A program made the position numbers and the translations under genes. A stretch of 64,000 bases of DNA from Spirochaetales bacterium. Lineage in GTDB: Bacteria > Spirochaetota > Spirochaetia > DSM-2461. The stretch lies in assembly GCA_016936555.1 (NCBI GenBank), contig JAFGXR010000058.1:1-64000 (forward strand), in the 5' to 3' direction. Under the pieces are notes generated by a model. It did no database searches. It saw only the letters and a program-made list of their open reading frames with translations, and was not told the origin of the DNA. The first letter of the stretch is position 1. Each line of letters opens with the position of its first letter. Below are positions 23,182 to 31,654 of the stretch, one piece after another.

Positions 23182-23853
23182 ATGGGAAAAGTCATACTTA
23201 TCACGGGCAGCGAAACACTTCTGGGGAGAAAACTGATCGAGAAAAATCTCGCAGCCGGAAACAAGGTCATAGCCCCGGTTATTTCCAGAGACGAGAACAG
23301 CGGAGAGCCGCAGAAAAACAATCTGCTGGTACTCCCCTGGAACAAATCCTCCATCATTTCCTCCCGTACGGTTATCCGCGAAGGTATGAGAATTTTCCGC
23401 TCTATTGACGATGCTATTTTAGTGTATTCTGAAAATAAAACCAATGATCAACTATCAGATTTTTCCACATCGGAAATCGACGAGGCCATCGAATCCTCCA
23501 TCCACGGAACCGTCTACCTCACGAGAGAATTGCTGAAGATAATGGATGGGGATCCCGCAAAGGTCCTGTCATTCGTTCTGACAAGAAAAAACCGCCAGTC
23601 CGGCAGTCCCATGGAGAAGGGGTTTCTGGGATTCTTCCGCTCTTTTGCCGATGCGGTTATAACGGCGGAGGGAAATCCCTACAAATGCGCCTTTACCAGC
23701 GAAGTGACGGATATGGACAGCTTTGCTCTATTCATCAACAGTATTCTGTCGGATAAACCGGCCAAGGGCGGCGGTCAATGGCTGGACTACAGGGAAAAGA
23801 AAAACCTCTTTTCCAGCCTGCCCGTCATTCCGAGAAAACCGGATACGATTTAA
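23182..23853 (+). CDS. SDR-like Rossmann protein, probably not a standard dehydrogenase
   Basis: A 223-residue protein beginning with a nucleotide-binding motif (MGKVILITGSETLLGRKLIE), followed by a short-chain dehydrogenase-like layout. The usual catalytic Ser-Tyr-x3-Lys is not evident: around the expected position it reads FLGFFRSFADAV. It may bind NAD(P) without catalysis or be a divergent relative. It lies divergent from nadE across 51 bases, so a link to NAD is possible but unproven. It is followed after 20 bases by the SDF transporter gene and probably forms an operon with it. Confidence 0.65.
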   Translation: MGKVILITGSETLLGRKLIEKNLAAGNKVIAPVISRDENSGEPQKNNLLVLPWNKSSIISSRTVIREGMRIFRSIDDAILVYSENKTNDQLSDFSTSEIDEAIESSIHGTVYLTRELLKIMDGDPAKVLSFVLTRKNRQSGSPMEKGFLGFFRSFADAVITAEGNPYKCAFTSEVTDMDSFALFINSILSDKPAKGGGQWLDYREKKNLFSSLPVIPRKPDTI

Positions 23854-23873
23854 CCCAGTAACAGGAGATTTCA

Positions 23874-25085
23874 ATGAAACTACTTATCAGCTCTCTGCTG
23901 GCTTTAGCCGCCGGCATCATATCAGCCCTGTTTATACCTGTCGGAGAAGGTGTAAATGATTTTTTCATTCAACTCACCCGTTTGTCCATCAATATGGGCC
24001 GCTATATAGTCTTTCCCCTTGTCTTTTTTTCACTGGCCATAGCGGTCACCAAATTGAGAAGGGAAAAAAAACTGCTTCAATCCGCTCTGTATACAGCGGT
24101 GATTATTGCCGGGTCTACCGTCGTTCTAGTTATTATCGGGGTCACCGTGACAATGATTATTTCACCATCACGCATTCCATTAATCGTAGAGACCCGCAGT
24201 CTTTTCGATCTGGAGGATCAGAGAAATACGATAATGTCTATTTTTCCCCAGAACATGTTCACCCTTTTCACGGGCAACAGCAATATACTCCTGCCAATTT
24301 ATTTTCTCTCCTTCATTCTCGGTTTTATCATGTACAGGGACAGGGAGGTTTCCGAACCGGCCTTCAATCTTTTTGATTCCCTTTCGCGCATACTCTTTGA
24401 ACTGAATATGCTCATTTCCGGTATTTCACCCCTCTTACTAGCCATAATCAGCTTCAGCTTCTTCAGGTCTATCAAGGCCATTCCAGACAGGACCATGTTT
24501 TCAAACCTGATCATCATACTGGCTGTTTCCACAGCCATTGTCATACTGGCCATATACCCATTGGTTCTTTACCTGACAGACAGAAAAACGAATCCCTATA
24601 AAACACTTTACAGTCTCATACTTCCTCTTTTTCACGGTTTGATAAGCGGGGACTCTTTTTTCAGCCTTTCCATGCTTACAAGAACCATGAAAAAAAACCT
24701 GCATATATCCAGGAAGGTTTCGGCTCTGACTCTTCCATTTAATGCCATGTTCGCCAAAGCGGGAACGGCTCTCGTGTCATCGGTCACATTCCTGACCATA
24801 CTCAAATCATACTCGAGTCTAGAAATAACACTCTATCAGATTTTCTGGGTTATTTTATTTTCCATTCTGGTTTCTTTCACGGTGGCTTCTTTTCCCGCCA
24901 TGGGAGTTTATACCGCTCTCTATATGCTTTCAGAGCTATACAGCCGTTCTCATACAGGGCTGACCGATTCCTATCTGCTGATAAAGCCGGCGATACCGAT
25001 ACTGATCGGATTCGCCGTTCTTATCGACGTGGCGACTTCGGCACTGGTCACGGTAATCGTCAGCCGGAAATGCAACGGGGAATAA
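23874..25085 (+). CDS. SDF-family dicarboxylate/amino acid:cation symporter
   Basis: A 403-residue membrane protein with about eight to ten helices that fits the DAACS/SDF (GltP-like) family: an N-terminal SINMGRYIVFPLVFFSLAIAV and a C-terminal serine/threonine-rich hairpin region. It is divergent: the NMDGT and serine-rich motifs of GltPh are not clearly present (AGTALVSSVTFLTIL and PAMGVYTALYM occupy the equivalent places). The substrate is therefore uncertain. An AGGAG ribosome site precedes ATG 23874. It ends four bases from the convergent gene. Confidence 0.72.
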   Translation: MKLLISSLLALAAGIISALFIPVGEGVNDFFIQLTRLSINMGRYIVFPLVFFSLAIAVTKLRREKKLLQSALYTAVIIAGSTVVLVIIGVTVTMIISPSRIPLIVETRSLFDLEDQRNTIMSIFPQNMFTLFTGNSNILLPIYFLSFILGFIMYRDREVSEPAFNLFDSLSRILFELNMLISGISPLLLAIISFSFFRSIKAIPDRTMFSNLIIILAVSTAIVILAIYPLVLYLTDRKTNPYKTLYSLILPLFHGLISGDSFFSLSMLTRTMKKNLHISRKVSALTLPFNAMFAKAGTALVSSVTFLTILKSYSSLEITLYQIFWVILFSILVSFTVASFPAMGVYTALYMLSELYSRSHTGLTDSYLLIKPAIPILIGFAVLIDVATSALVTVIVSRKCNGE

Positions 25086-25089
25086 AAAA

Positions 25090-25737
25090 CTACCAGATAA
25101 AACGGGCTCCCGCTGATGCCGAAACGGTCAGACCGTCAGCAAAGGGGAGTCCGACGTCATTCCACAGGTTGTGTATAGGCACATGAGTCTCACCCCTGAA
25201 TATAAAAGCGATTCTGTCCGAAAGGGGGAGAACAAAAGAAAGTCCTCCCAGAACATTGAAAAAACTTCCATCGGATAGTAAATAATCTGTCATATCTTCC
25301 CGGACTTCCTCATTTTCTCCCCATAGAGGTATCCGGAAATTCAATTGGGGCCCTGCATACAAGGTCAGCGAGAAAGAACTGAAATTAATCTGGAACCCAA
25401 CGGGAAGATCGAGATCAAAATAGAGAACATATAAATCCCTGAACATCTGATCCACAGGCATGGCCCAGTCTTCCGTCTCCACATATTGCCACCAGTTTCC
25501 CGATATTCCCAGTCCGGGACTGAAGTAAAATACATCTGAAAAATACAGGGGAAAATTGAGATTAAAATGAAATATGATCGGGTCGGGATCCCGGTCTCCC
25601 GGTCCTTCTTTCCCATAGGCTTCGCTGTGCACCCACATTACACCGGTACCGAGCTCCATCATAAAATGATCAACTGCCGACAAAGAGAAATTTGCGGCTA
25701 TACACAGCAATATCAGGATTAAACCGCTTCTTTTCAT
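25090..25737 (-). CDS. Secreted or outer-membrane beta-barrel-like protein
   Basis: A 215-residue protein with a signal peptide (MKRSGLILILLCIAANFSLSA). The mature part is rich in alternating hydrophobic and aromatic residues (FYFSPGLGISGNWW, FSLTLYAGPQLNFRIPLW) and ends SASAGARFIW with an aromatic C-terminal residue, which suggests a small outer-membrane barrel. I prefer Met at 25737 to the track start six codons earlier. It lies directly downstream of proS on the same strand. I cannot assign a specific function. Confidence 0.65.
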   Translation of the reverse strand: MKRSGLILILLCIAANFSLSAVDHFMMELGTGVMWVHSEAYGKEGPGDRDPDPIIFHFNLNFPLYFSDVFYFSPGLGISGNWWQYVETEDWAMPVDQMFRDLYVLYFDLDLPVGFQINFSSFSLTLYAGPQLNFRIPLWGENEEVREDMTDYLLSDGSFFNVLGGLSFVLPLSDRIAFIFRGETHVPIHNLWNDVGLPFADGLTVSASAGARFIW

Positions 25738-25751
25738 ACTGTTAAAGTATA

Positions 25752-27473
25752 TCACTTCACTTTTTCCCTGCCCAGAAATTCGGAAACAAATGCGGGGACC
25801 TCAGAGGGAGACAGCTCCAGTTTCTCACCTGATTTACGGATTTTTAATTCGACAACACCATTTTCAAGAGATTTTTTGCCTATTCCGATCTGCAGGGGAT
25901 ATCCGATCAGATCGGCATCATTGAATTTAAATCCCGCTCTTTCCGCTCTGTCATCGATCAGAACATCCACTCCGGCCTCCATCAGATCCCTGTAAATTGC
26001 CTCTCCGGCTTCAAGAACCTCTTCGCTGTTCATCTGAAGCGGCATGACAATAACTTCATATGGTGCGATAGCCGCCGGCCAGACAATCCCCGATTCATCG
26101 TGATTCTGCTCTATCGCCGCTGCCAAGGTTCTGCCTACGCCGATTCCGTAGCAACCCATATGGGCGGGCTGCTCCTTCCCTTCGCTGTCCAGATAGGTAC
26201 AACCCATGGAATCACTGTACTTGGTTCCCAGATGAAAAACCTGCCCCACTTCAATCCCCCGGTATTCCTCCATAGGCATGCCGCAGAGGGGACAGGGATC
26301 GCCGGAACGTGCAAAAGAGAAATCATCGATTCTATCAACCCTGTAATCCCGTTCCCAATTGACATTTATCCTGTGATAATCCTTTCTGTTAGCTCCGCAG
26401 ATCATTCCCGAACGGCCTTCAATGGATCTGTCCGCCAGTATCGTTACCTTTCCATAGAGACCTACCGGACCGACATAACCGGTTTCAGTTCCGCAGAGAA
26501 TCCGGACAGTCTCCTCATCGGCCAGTTCGATTTTATTGGCCTGCAGGACAGACAGGATCTTCTCTTCATTGACTTCCCGATCCCCCCGTACGAGAACCAG
26601 AGCCGGTTCCCCATCGATTTTGTAAAGAAGAGTTTTAATAAAATCAATGGGATCTCTACCGAGAAATTCCGAAACCTCCTCGATGGATCCGGCGTCCGGA
26701 GTATGGATATCAGTAGATCTTTCATTCACTTGTTCCACCGGCCTTCCAGAGGCAAAAACGGTTCGCCCTTTCTCTATATTTGCAGCATAGGAACAACCGG
26801 GGCAACTTAATATCAGATCTTCTCCGGAGTCGGCCAGTACCTGAAACTCATGGCTGAGAGACCCTCCGATATTGCCTGTCAGAGCTTCCACCGCTTTATA
26901 CTGAAGGCCGGTGCGGTTGAAAATTTCCTCATAAGCCCGGTACATTCTGTAATAGGTTTCCCGGGAAGTATCAGAGTCCCTGTCGAAACTGTATCCATCC
27001 TTCATAATGAATTCTCGCCCTCTCATAAGACCGAACCGAGGCCTGATTTCGTCGCGGAATTTCGTCTGTATCTGGAAAAGATTCCAGGGCAGCTGCTTAT
27101 AGGATTTTAGATTGCGCCTGACCATATCTGTGATGACTTCTTCGTGAGTCGGTCCGAGGCAGAACTCGTTATTCCTGCGATCGGTGAATCGGAGAAGCTC
27201 ATCGCCGTAAAATTCCCATCGACCGCTCTCTTTCCACAGATCCGCAGGTTGAACGACGGGTAGCAGAACTTCTTCGCAATCGTTTTTTTTCAGAACTTCC
27301 CGGATAATAGTCTCTATTTTCCGAAGACTTTTCAGCGCCAGCGGGAGATAATTGTAAATTCCGCTCGAAACCTGCTGTATCATTCCGGCCCGAAACATCA
27401 ACTGGTGGCTCGGAATAGACGCTTCCTTGGGTATTTCTTTCATAGTGCGATAAAACATACGGCTCAATCTCAT
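25752..27473 (-). CDS. proS: Prolyl-tRNA synthetase, bacterial type
   Basis: A 573-residue class II synthetase of the bacterial (ProS type I) architecture. It has motif 1/2 segments (MIQQVSSGIYNYLPLALKSL, GPTHEEVITDMVRR, FRDEIRPRFGLMRGREF), a central YbaK-like editing insertion (about residues 225-390), motif 3 (MGCYGIGVGRTLAAAIEQ) and the anticodon-binding domain. The start is ATG 27473 with GGAGG upstream; the track start lies 14 codons earlier inside the terminator hairpin of the preceding gene. It attaches proline to tRNA-Pro and edits mischarged alanine through the insertion. Confidence 0.96.
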   Translation of the reverse strand: MRLSRMFYRTMKEIPKEASIPSHQLMFRAGMIQQVSSGIYNYLPLALKSLRKIETIIREVLKKNDCEEVLLPVVQPADLWKESGRWEFYGDELLRFTDRRNNEFCLGPTHEEVITDMVRRNLKSYKQLPWNLFQIQTKFRDEIRPRFGLMRGREFIMKDGYSFDRDSDTSRETYYRMYRAYEEIFNRTGLQYKAVEALTGNIGGSLSHEFQVLADSGEDLILSCPGCSYAANIEKGRTVFASGRPVEQVNERSTDIHTPDAGSIEEVSEFLGRDPIDFIKTLLYKIDGEPALVLVRGDREVNEEKILSVLQANKIELADEETVRILCGTETGYVGPVGLYGKVTILADRSIEGRSGMICGANRKDYHRINVNWERDYRVDRIDDFSFARSGDPCPLCGMPMEEYRGIEVGQVFHLGTKYSDSMGCTYLDSEGKEQPAHMGCYGIGVGRTLAAAIEQNHDESGIVWPAAIAPYEVIVMPLQMNSEEVLEAGEAIYRDLMEAGVDVLIDDRAERAGFKFNDADLIGYPLQIGIGKKSLENGVVELKIRKSGEKLELSPSEVPAFVSEFLGREKVK

Positions 27474-27500
27474 TGGATCCTCCAGAACAACCGGGAAATG

Positions 27501-27527
27501 AAAAAAGGCTCCCATCCCGGAAGCCTT
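27501..27527 (-). terminator. Intrinsic terminator of the DUF2259-type gene
   Basis: On the minus strand AAGGCTTCC pairs with GGGAGCCTT (one wobble) around a short loop and is followed by six T residues. It lies between the DUF2259-type stop (27551) and the proS start. Confidence 0.8.
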
Positions 27528-27550
27528 AAGTGTATCAAAAAATAATATAT

Positions 27551-28234
27551 TTAATTGATTTTAACTGTTTCAATCATATATCGGACATTGAGGTCAATAT
27601 CGCTTTTACTGATTATGAAAACCAGAGAATCTTCACCGGGAGAGAGAAGAATCCTATTGATATTATATTCCGTTATGCCCTTTCTGCTGTAATCAGGATG
27701 CCCTATTTTCAGATTTTTTACAATTCCGTTGCGTTGCACGATTTTCAAATCAATATAAAACCGGGACTGAAGCGCATTGCCCTCGCCTTCCACTTCCTGA
27801 ACGAGATCCACCGTATATTCAGAACCCCTTTCGAAATCCCTGAAATTAAGATTATTGGAGTTTTCCTCTTCTGTTTCGGGAAAGCGGATATAGAGTGGGC
27901 GCCCTTTTTCCAGATATGCGATATTATACCTTTTTCTCTGTTCCGCAGTCGTTTCCAGCAATGAATATAGAGCTCCATCAGAAGATTGGCCAGGCTCTAT
28001 TATGGACTCATATTCTCCGTGGTGTACACCTCCGGAAACAAATACATTTCTTTTTACATCTACAATATAGAGGTCGGAGTACAGTCTGCCCGAGTCAGCC
28101 TGGAATCCATGCTGGGCAAACATGAAATTGGCGCCGTCTGCGGAAAAACCGAGATTGACGAATCTCGCAGTATCCCCGGCAAAAAGAGAAAAAGCTATGA
28201 GCAGAAAACTGCAGATCATTACTGTTTTTTTCAT
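27551..28234 (-). CDS. Predicted secreted protein, DUF2259 type
   Basis: A 227-residue protein with a signal peptide (KKTVMICSFLLIAFSLFAGD). The mature part begins TARFVNLGFSADGANFMFAQHGFQ and resembles DUF2259, a family of predicted secreted proteins known to me mainly from spirochaetes; the repeated beta-strand pattern suggests a propeller-like or beta-sandwich fold. The start is ATG 28234 with GAGGAG upstream rather than the track's 28264. It is followed by its own terminator. Function unknown. Confidence 0.72.
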   Translation of the reverse strand: MKKTVMICSFLLIAFSLFAGDTARFVNLGFSADGANFMFAQHGFQADSGRLYSDLYIVDVKRNVFVSGGVHHGEYESIIEPGQSSDGALYSLLETTAEQRKRYNIAYLEKGRPLYIRFPETEEENSNNLNFRDFERGSEYTVDLVQEVEGEGNALQSRFYIDLKIVQRNGIVKNLKIGHPDYSRKGITEYNINRILLSPGEDSLVFIISKSDIDLNVRYMIETVKIN

Positions 28235-28292
28235 GGACACTCCTCTTCTTTCTTTATCGAACAATTTTCAAAAAACAAAAGTCTTTTATCCT

Positions 28293-28321
28293 TTGTTTTT
28301 TTGATAAAAGTAGTATTTAAT
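28293..28321 (+). promoter_or_regulatory. Weak putative promoter abutting ATG 28328
   Basis: TTGTTT (28293-28298), a 17-base spacer and TTTAAT (28316-28321) end six bases before the ATG, so the transcript would be leaderless or nearly so. The match is weaker than for parA or mntA. Confidence 0.3.
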
Positions 28322-28327
28322 AGGATT

Positions 28328-29149
28328 ATGACTTTATCGCTGAGAAACAGGCTTATAAGAATTACGATAATTTTCTGTTTTGCTCTCTCGGCCTTTTATC
28401 TTCTATCCTATTTTTATCTCAATCAGAATAATTTTTTTTCACTATCGGCAGTTACGGGATCTCTGGACAATCTGGACAGCTTCACTTCGGAATCAGTCTA
28501 TAGCTCTCTCTTTTGGGCCATTATTACGGCAACTGTTCTCTTTGTGTTTTCCATAACGACGTCACTGGTTCTCTTTCACTATTTCAAGAAAAAAGTATCT
28601 CCGGAAATTTTTTTCTTTGTTCTCTTCGTTCTCTCTCTTTCCCTTCAATCGATAAGACTTTTTCAGTTACAACTGCTTCTGATGCAGATATCTCCGTTTT
28701 TCGGTGTGCTGATTACCAGAGCGTACTACTTCTTCAAGCTCTTCGGAATTTTCTGTCTCTTTGCCTCAAGTCTTTTTCCCATAGGCGTCCAGTTTCAGAA
28801 ATTCGGAACGATTCTTATTTCAATACTGCTCCTGTCCTTTACCATTTCGGCCTTGATGCCGATTGATCCGACCAGGATGAATAGTTTTTTTCTCTACGAA
28901 ATTAGTGATTCCATGAGCCTGTTGGTCATGACACTATCCATACGCTTTCTGACTGTTATAAATTTTATCCGGGTTTCATTGACCACAAGATCCCGGAATT
29001 ATCTGGCGGTACTCATTGCCGCCGTTCTGATAATAACCGGTGACGAACTGCTCTTTGTGCTTCCCGTCCCGTTTATTTCTATCATTCTTCTTCTTACGGG
29101 GACAATTATCTATTCGAGGTCTTTGTATACCTATTATTTGTGGATTTGA
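28328..29149 (+). CDS. Hypothetical polytopic membrane protein
   Basis: A 273-residue protein with one N-terminal helix, a short extracytoplasmic loop (about residues 36-55) and then seven or so further helices, for example LFWAIITATVLFVFSITTSLVLF and YLAVLIAAVLIITGDELLFVLPVPF. The layout recalls seven-helix sensory modules (7TM-DISM), but no output domain follows. I start at ATG 28328; the track ORF beginning at 27986 runs through the opposite-strand DUF2259-type gene. It ends one base before the convergent polyprenol-kinase-like gene. No function can be assigned. Confidence 0.65.
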   Translation: MTLSLRNRLIRITIIFCFALSAFYLLSYFYLNQNNFFSLSAVTGSLDNLDSFTSESVYSSLFWAIITATVLFVFSITTSLVLFHYFKKKVSPEIFFFVLFVLSLSLQSIRLFQLQLLLMQISPFFGVLITRAYYFFKLFGIFCLFASSLFPIGVQFQKFGTILISILLLSFTISALMPIDPTRMNSFFLYEISDSMSLLVMTLSIRFLTVINFIRVSLTTRSRNYLAVLIAAVLIITGDELLFVLPVPFISIILLLTGTIIYSRSLYTYYLWI

Positions 29150-29150
29150 A

Positions 29151-29765
29151 TCAGAGAATCAGCTGGGCAAAAGCCGCTGTACCCACCGGAATGAGAAGAT
29201 TATCAAAATCTTTAAGAGGAACGGCTTCGATAACTGTTGCGGCAAAGGCGATCAAGACAGATTCAAAGATTCTGCCTGTTACGGCTGTCGTCGCCAGAAA
29301 AACCGCGATAAAGCAGGTTAAGGAACCCGCGACTGTTTTACCGCCCAGACCGGGAATCCTGACCCGACCGAAGAGCTTTCCGAAAACGCTGGATAGACCG
29401 TCCCCGAAAGCCAGAGCGTATATACCGATAGTAGCAGCCGGATTGGGGTAGAGAAGAAGCGTGAGAAGAGCACCCAGACCAAGTGTAACTGGTCCGAGAA
29501 CAAACTTGTTATTATCCCTCTCCCGCGCAGCGAGTACAGTAATATTCGATATAATAAATACTTCTGAACCGGAACAGCGCAATGTTTCAGCATAACTGTA
29601 AATCAAAGTCCCGGCGGTAAGTAGTCCGATTGTTATGGATATATTAATTGAAGCTAAAACAGGAATGGATGCGATAAGCAAATGAATTGATTTCCGGACA
29701 AATTCTTTTTCCAGACCGACGGCCGGATTCGCCACAGTATTCACAGTCACATTTTTAAACATCAT
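29151..29765 (-). CDS. Phytol/dolichol kinase-like membrane protein
   Basis: A 204-residue membrane protein with six or seven helices. EKEFVRKSIHLLIAS near the N terminus and AFGDGLSSVFGKLFGR...GLGGKTVAGSL near residue 118 are the signature of the SEC59/VTE5/CTP-dependent polyprenol or diacylglycerol kinase family, related to CDP-diglyceride synthases. The DG...G.. motif and the following GKT.AGS loop should bind the nucleotide and magnesium. GGAG precedes two adjacent ATGs (29765 and 29762). The likely role is phosphorylating a prenol or lipid alcohol in the membrane; the substrate is unknown. Confidence 0.78.
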   Translation of the reverse strand: MMFKNVTVNTVANPAVGLEKEFVRKSIHLLIASIPVLASINISITIGLLTAGTLIYSYAETLRCSGSEVFIISNITVLAARERDNNKFVLGPVTLGLGALLTLLLYPNPAATIGIYALAFGDGLSSVFGKLFGRVRIPGLGGKTVAGSLTCFIAVFLATTAVTGRIFESVLIAFAATVIEAVPLKDFDNLLIPVGTAAFAQLIL

Positions 29766-29960
29766 CAGGCTCCACTATTAAATTCACAGATTTAATAATG
29801 CAAAATTCATACCACAATTGTATCTACATATAAAAACATATAATTGCATACACCGAAAAGAATTAGCTATTTATCAAACTATAGGGGAATAAAATAAGGA
29901 TGGAACTGTATTCTTTTTTATACATTCAAATTCTCAAATGACTATTTTCTCAATACGGTA

Positions 29961-30455
29961 TCAGTTCTTAATCTCATTAACAAGGGCATCAAAGAGGGTC
30001 AAAAGATCCTCATTCGTCTTTCTGAGCCGGGAAGCTACAGTCTTGAGAATAACTCTGGTAATAGGTAAACCGATCTCTGGTTTCCTGTTCCCGAGCTTCT
30101 CAAAATCATCCTTATCCATAACGATGAAAACGGAATCTTCCAGAGCCAGCACGGTTGCGGACCTCTTATCGTCATCAATCAGAGCCATCTCACCGAAGAA
30201 AACATTGTATTCCGCTTTGAGCTTGACAACTGTAAAGTCGTCCCCGGCTCTGGAACGTTTTATAATCTCAACAGCTCCGTCATAGACAATAAACATTTCC
30301 GAACCGATATCGCCTTCCACGATAATCTTTTCATCTTTTTTGAATTTTCGTATGGTGCAGATCCGGCTGACCTCGTTCATGTACCCGTCGTTTTCGCATA
30401 TATCGGCAAAAAGAGGGATTTTTTTCAGTTTATCTATAATTTCATTCTGCTTCAT
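29961..30455 (-). CDS. Stand-alone cyclic-nucleotide-binding domain protein
   Basis: A 164-residue protein consisting of one cNMP-binding domain (CAP-type beta roll), with IIVEGDIGSEMFIVYDGAVEII and the phosphate-binding cassette FFGEMALIDDDKRSATVLALEDS; the Gly-Glu and Arg of the cassette are present. There is no DNA-binding helix-turn-helix; a 25-residue helix follows. It starts inside the end of the potassium channel gene (14-base overlap, GGAG before the ATG), so the two are very likely co-translated and may act as one channel. It could bind cAMP, cGMP or c-di-AMP; I cannot say which. Confidence 0.88.
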   Translation of the reverse strand: MKQNEIIDKLKKIPLFADICENDGYMNEVSRICTIRKFKKDEKIIVEGDIGSEMFIVYDGAVEIIKRSRAGDDFTVVKLKAEYNVFFGEMALIDDDKRSATVLALEDSVFIVMDKDDFEKLGNRKPEIGLPITRVILKTVASRLRKTNEDLLTLFDALVNEIKN

Positions 30456-31608
30456 ATATCTTCTCCAGAACGATAGCCTGCGTATGTCTTCTGATTATGT
30501 AGTCATTTGGAGGGACAAAGAGTGGCTTATTGACTTCCATTCCCTTCACGCTCTGAAGGTTATCCACAAGAAGAGACATATTGGACGTTTTCTGAGCGGC
30601 TCTCAGAGCTTCCATTTTCATCTTGTTCGGAGAGCCCGTATTCTCCAGAAGACCGAGTATAATAAAAGGAGATTCTGCTTCCCCCACCTTATATTCATGA
30701 AAAGGACCGTCAATATACTTCTCATCGATATCAATCGTTCTGAGACGGGAACCATGCTCTCTCTGAGACAGTAGATCATAGAGAATATGTCCCATTCCGT
30801 TTTCTACTGAAGTGTATGAGAGAACTTTCTGGGAGACTTCCCGTTTAAATAGGATTTCATCGCACATAGCTTGCTTCAGATTGCTCTCGTATTTGCGGTT
30901 GATCATTTCCGCGCAGATATAAACTTCACGGGAAAGGGTTCTGATGGACATGACTGTCATGATCGTTTTCGAATCAGCTTCCGCATCGGCGTGGCTTTCA
31001 AAGGTATCGGAAAGAATCAGAACTTTTTTAGCTGTCTGCACATTCGCTCTTTTCAAAGCCGAATCCGAAAAATAATCCCCTCTTACAAACTTCAGATCCG
31101 CCAGTTCCCGACTCTCCTTGAGCGTTTCAATTTTCTCACTGGGAATATTGGAAACTATAATGATCTCTTCAGCCGTAAAGCTATTGGCAAAACCGACAAT
31201 ATCGAGAAGTATCTCTTTAATTTCTTCGGTCCATCCGCATATAACCAGATGATCTTTTATTTTGGGATAATCCACGAGACCCCTCCTCGCTCTGGAATTT
31301 CTATCGACAAAAACAGAAGCGAACACACCGGAAAGGAAACTCATTCCCGCCACACCGAGAAAAATAGTTATGACAGCAACAACCCGTCCGCCCAGAGTTA
31401 TTGGGAATTTATCCCCATACCCGGTCGTACTGAATGTAATGATCGCCCACCAGAGTCCGTCGATAATATCGACGAACTGGTCATTGGAATCTTTCTCGAT
31501 CCAAACAACCAGAGCGCCGGCAACGATAAAAATCAGCATGAAGGCCAGGGTCGGTTTGAGATAAGGTGTGTTCTTTACCAGACTGTTGAACCGGTTCTGT
31601 TTTTTCAT
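30442..31608 (-). CDS. Two-helix potassium channel with RCK/TrkA-N domain
   Basis: A 388-residue channel subunit. Two membrane helices (about residues 20-38 and 75-95) flank a pore loop with the potassium selectivity filter TFSTTGYGD (61-66 TTGYGD). A cytoplasmic RCK domain follows (DHLVICGWTEEIKEILLDI as the Rossmann start, then ILSDTFESHADAEADSKTI) and a C-terminal TrkA-C-like part. The Rossmann start reads GWTEEI rather than GxGxxG, so nucleotide binding may differ. The next gene, overlapping by 14 bases, encodes a cyclic-nucleotide-binding domain that could serve as an extra gating subunit. Confidence 0.9.
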   Translation of the reverse strand: MKKQNRFNSLVKNTPYLKPTLAFMLIFIVAGALVVWIEKDSNDQFVDIIDGLWWAIITFSTTGYGDKFPITLGGRVVAVITIFLGVAGMSFLSGVFASVFVDRNSRARRGLVDYPKIKDHLVICGWTEEIKEILLDIVGFANSFTAEEIIIVSNIPSEKIETLKESRELADLKFVRGDYFSDSALKRANVQTAKKVLILSDTFESHADAEADSKTIMTVMSIRTLSREVYICAEMINRKYESNLKQAMCDEILFKREVSQKVLSYTSVENGMGHILYDLLSQREHGSRLRTIDIDEKYIDGPFHEYKVGEAESPFIILGLLENTGSPNKMKMEALRAAQKTSNMSLLVDNLQSVKGMEVNKPLFVPPNDYIIRRHTQAIVLEKIYEAE

Positions 31609-31654
31609 ATTTCCTATCTAAAAATTCGGTATCATTTCTTATTAAGTTTAAGCT

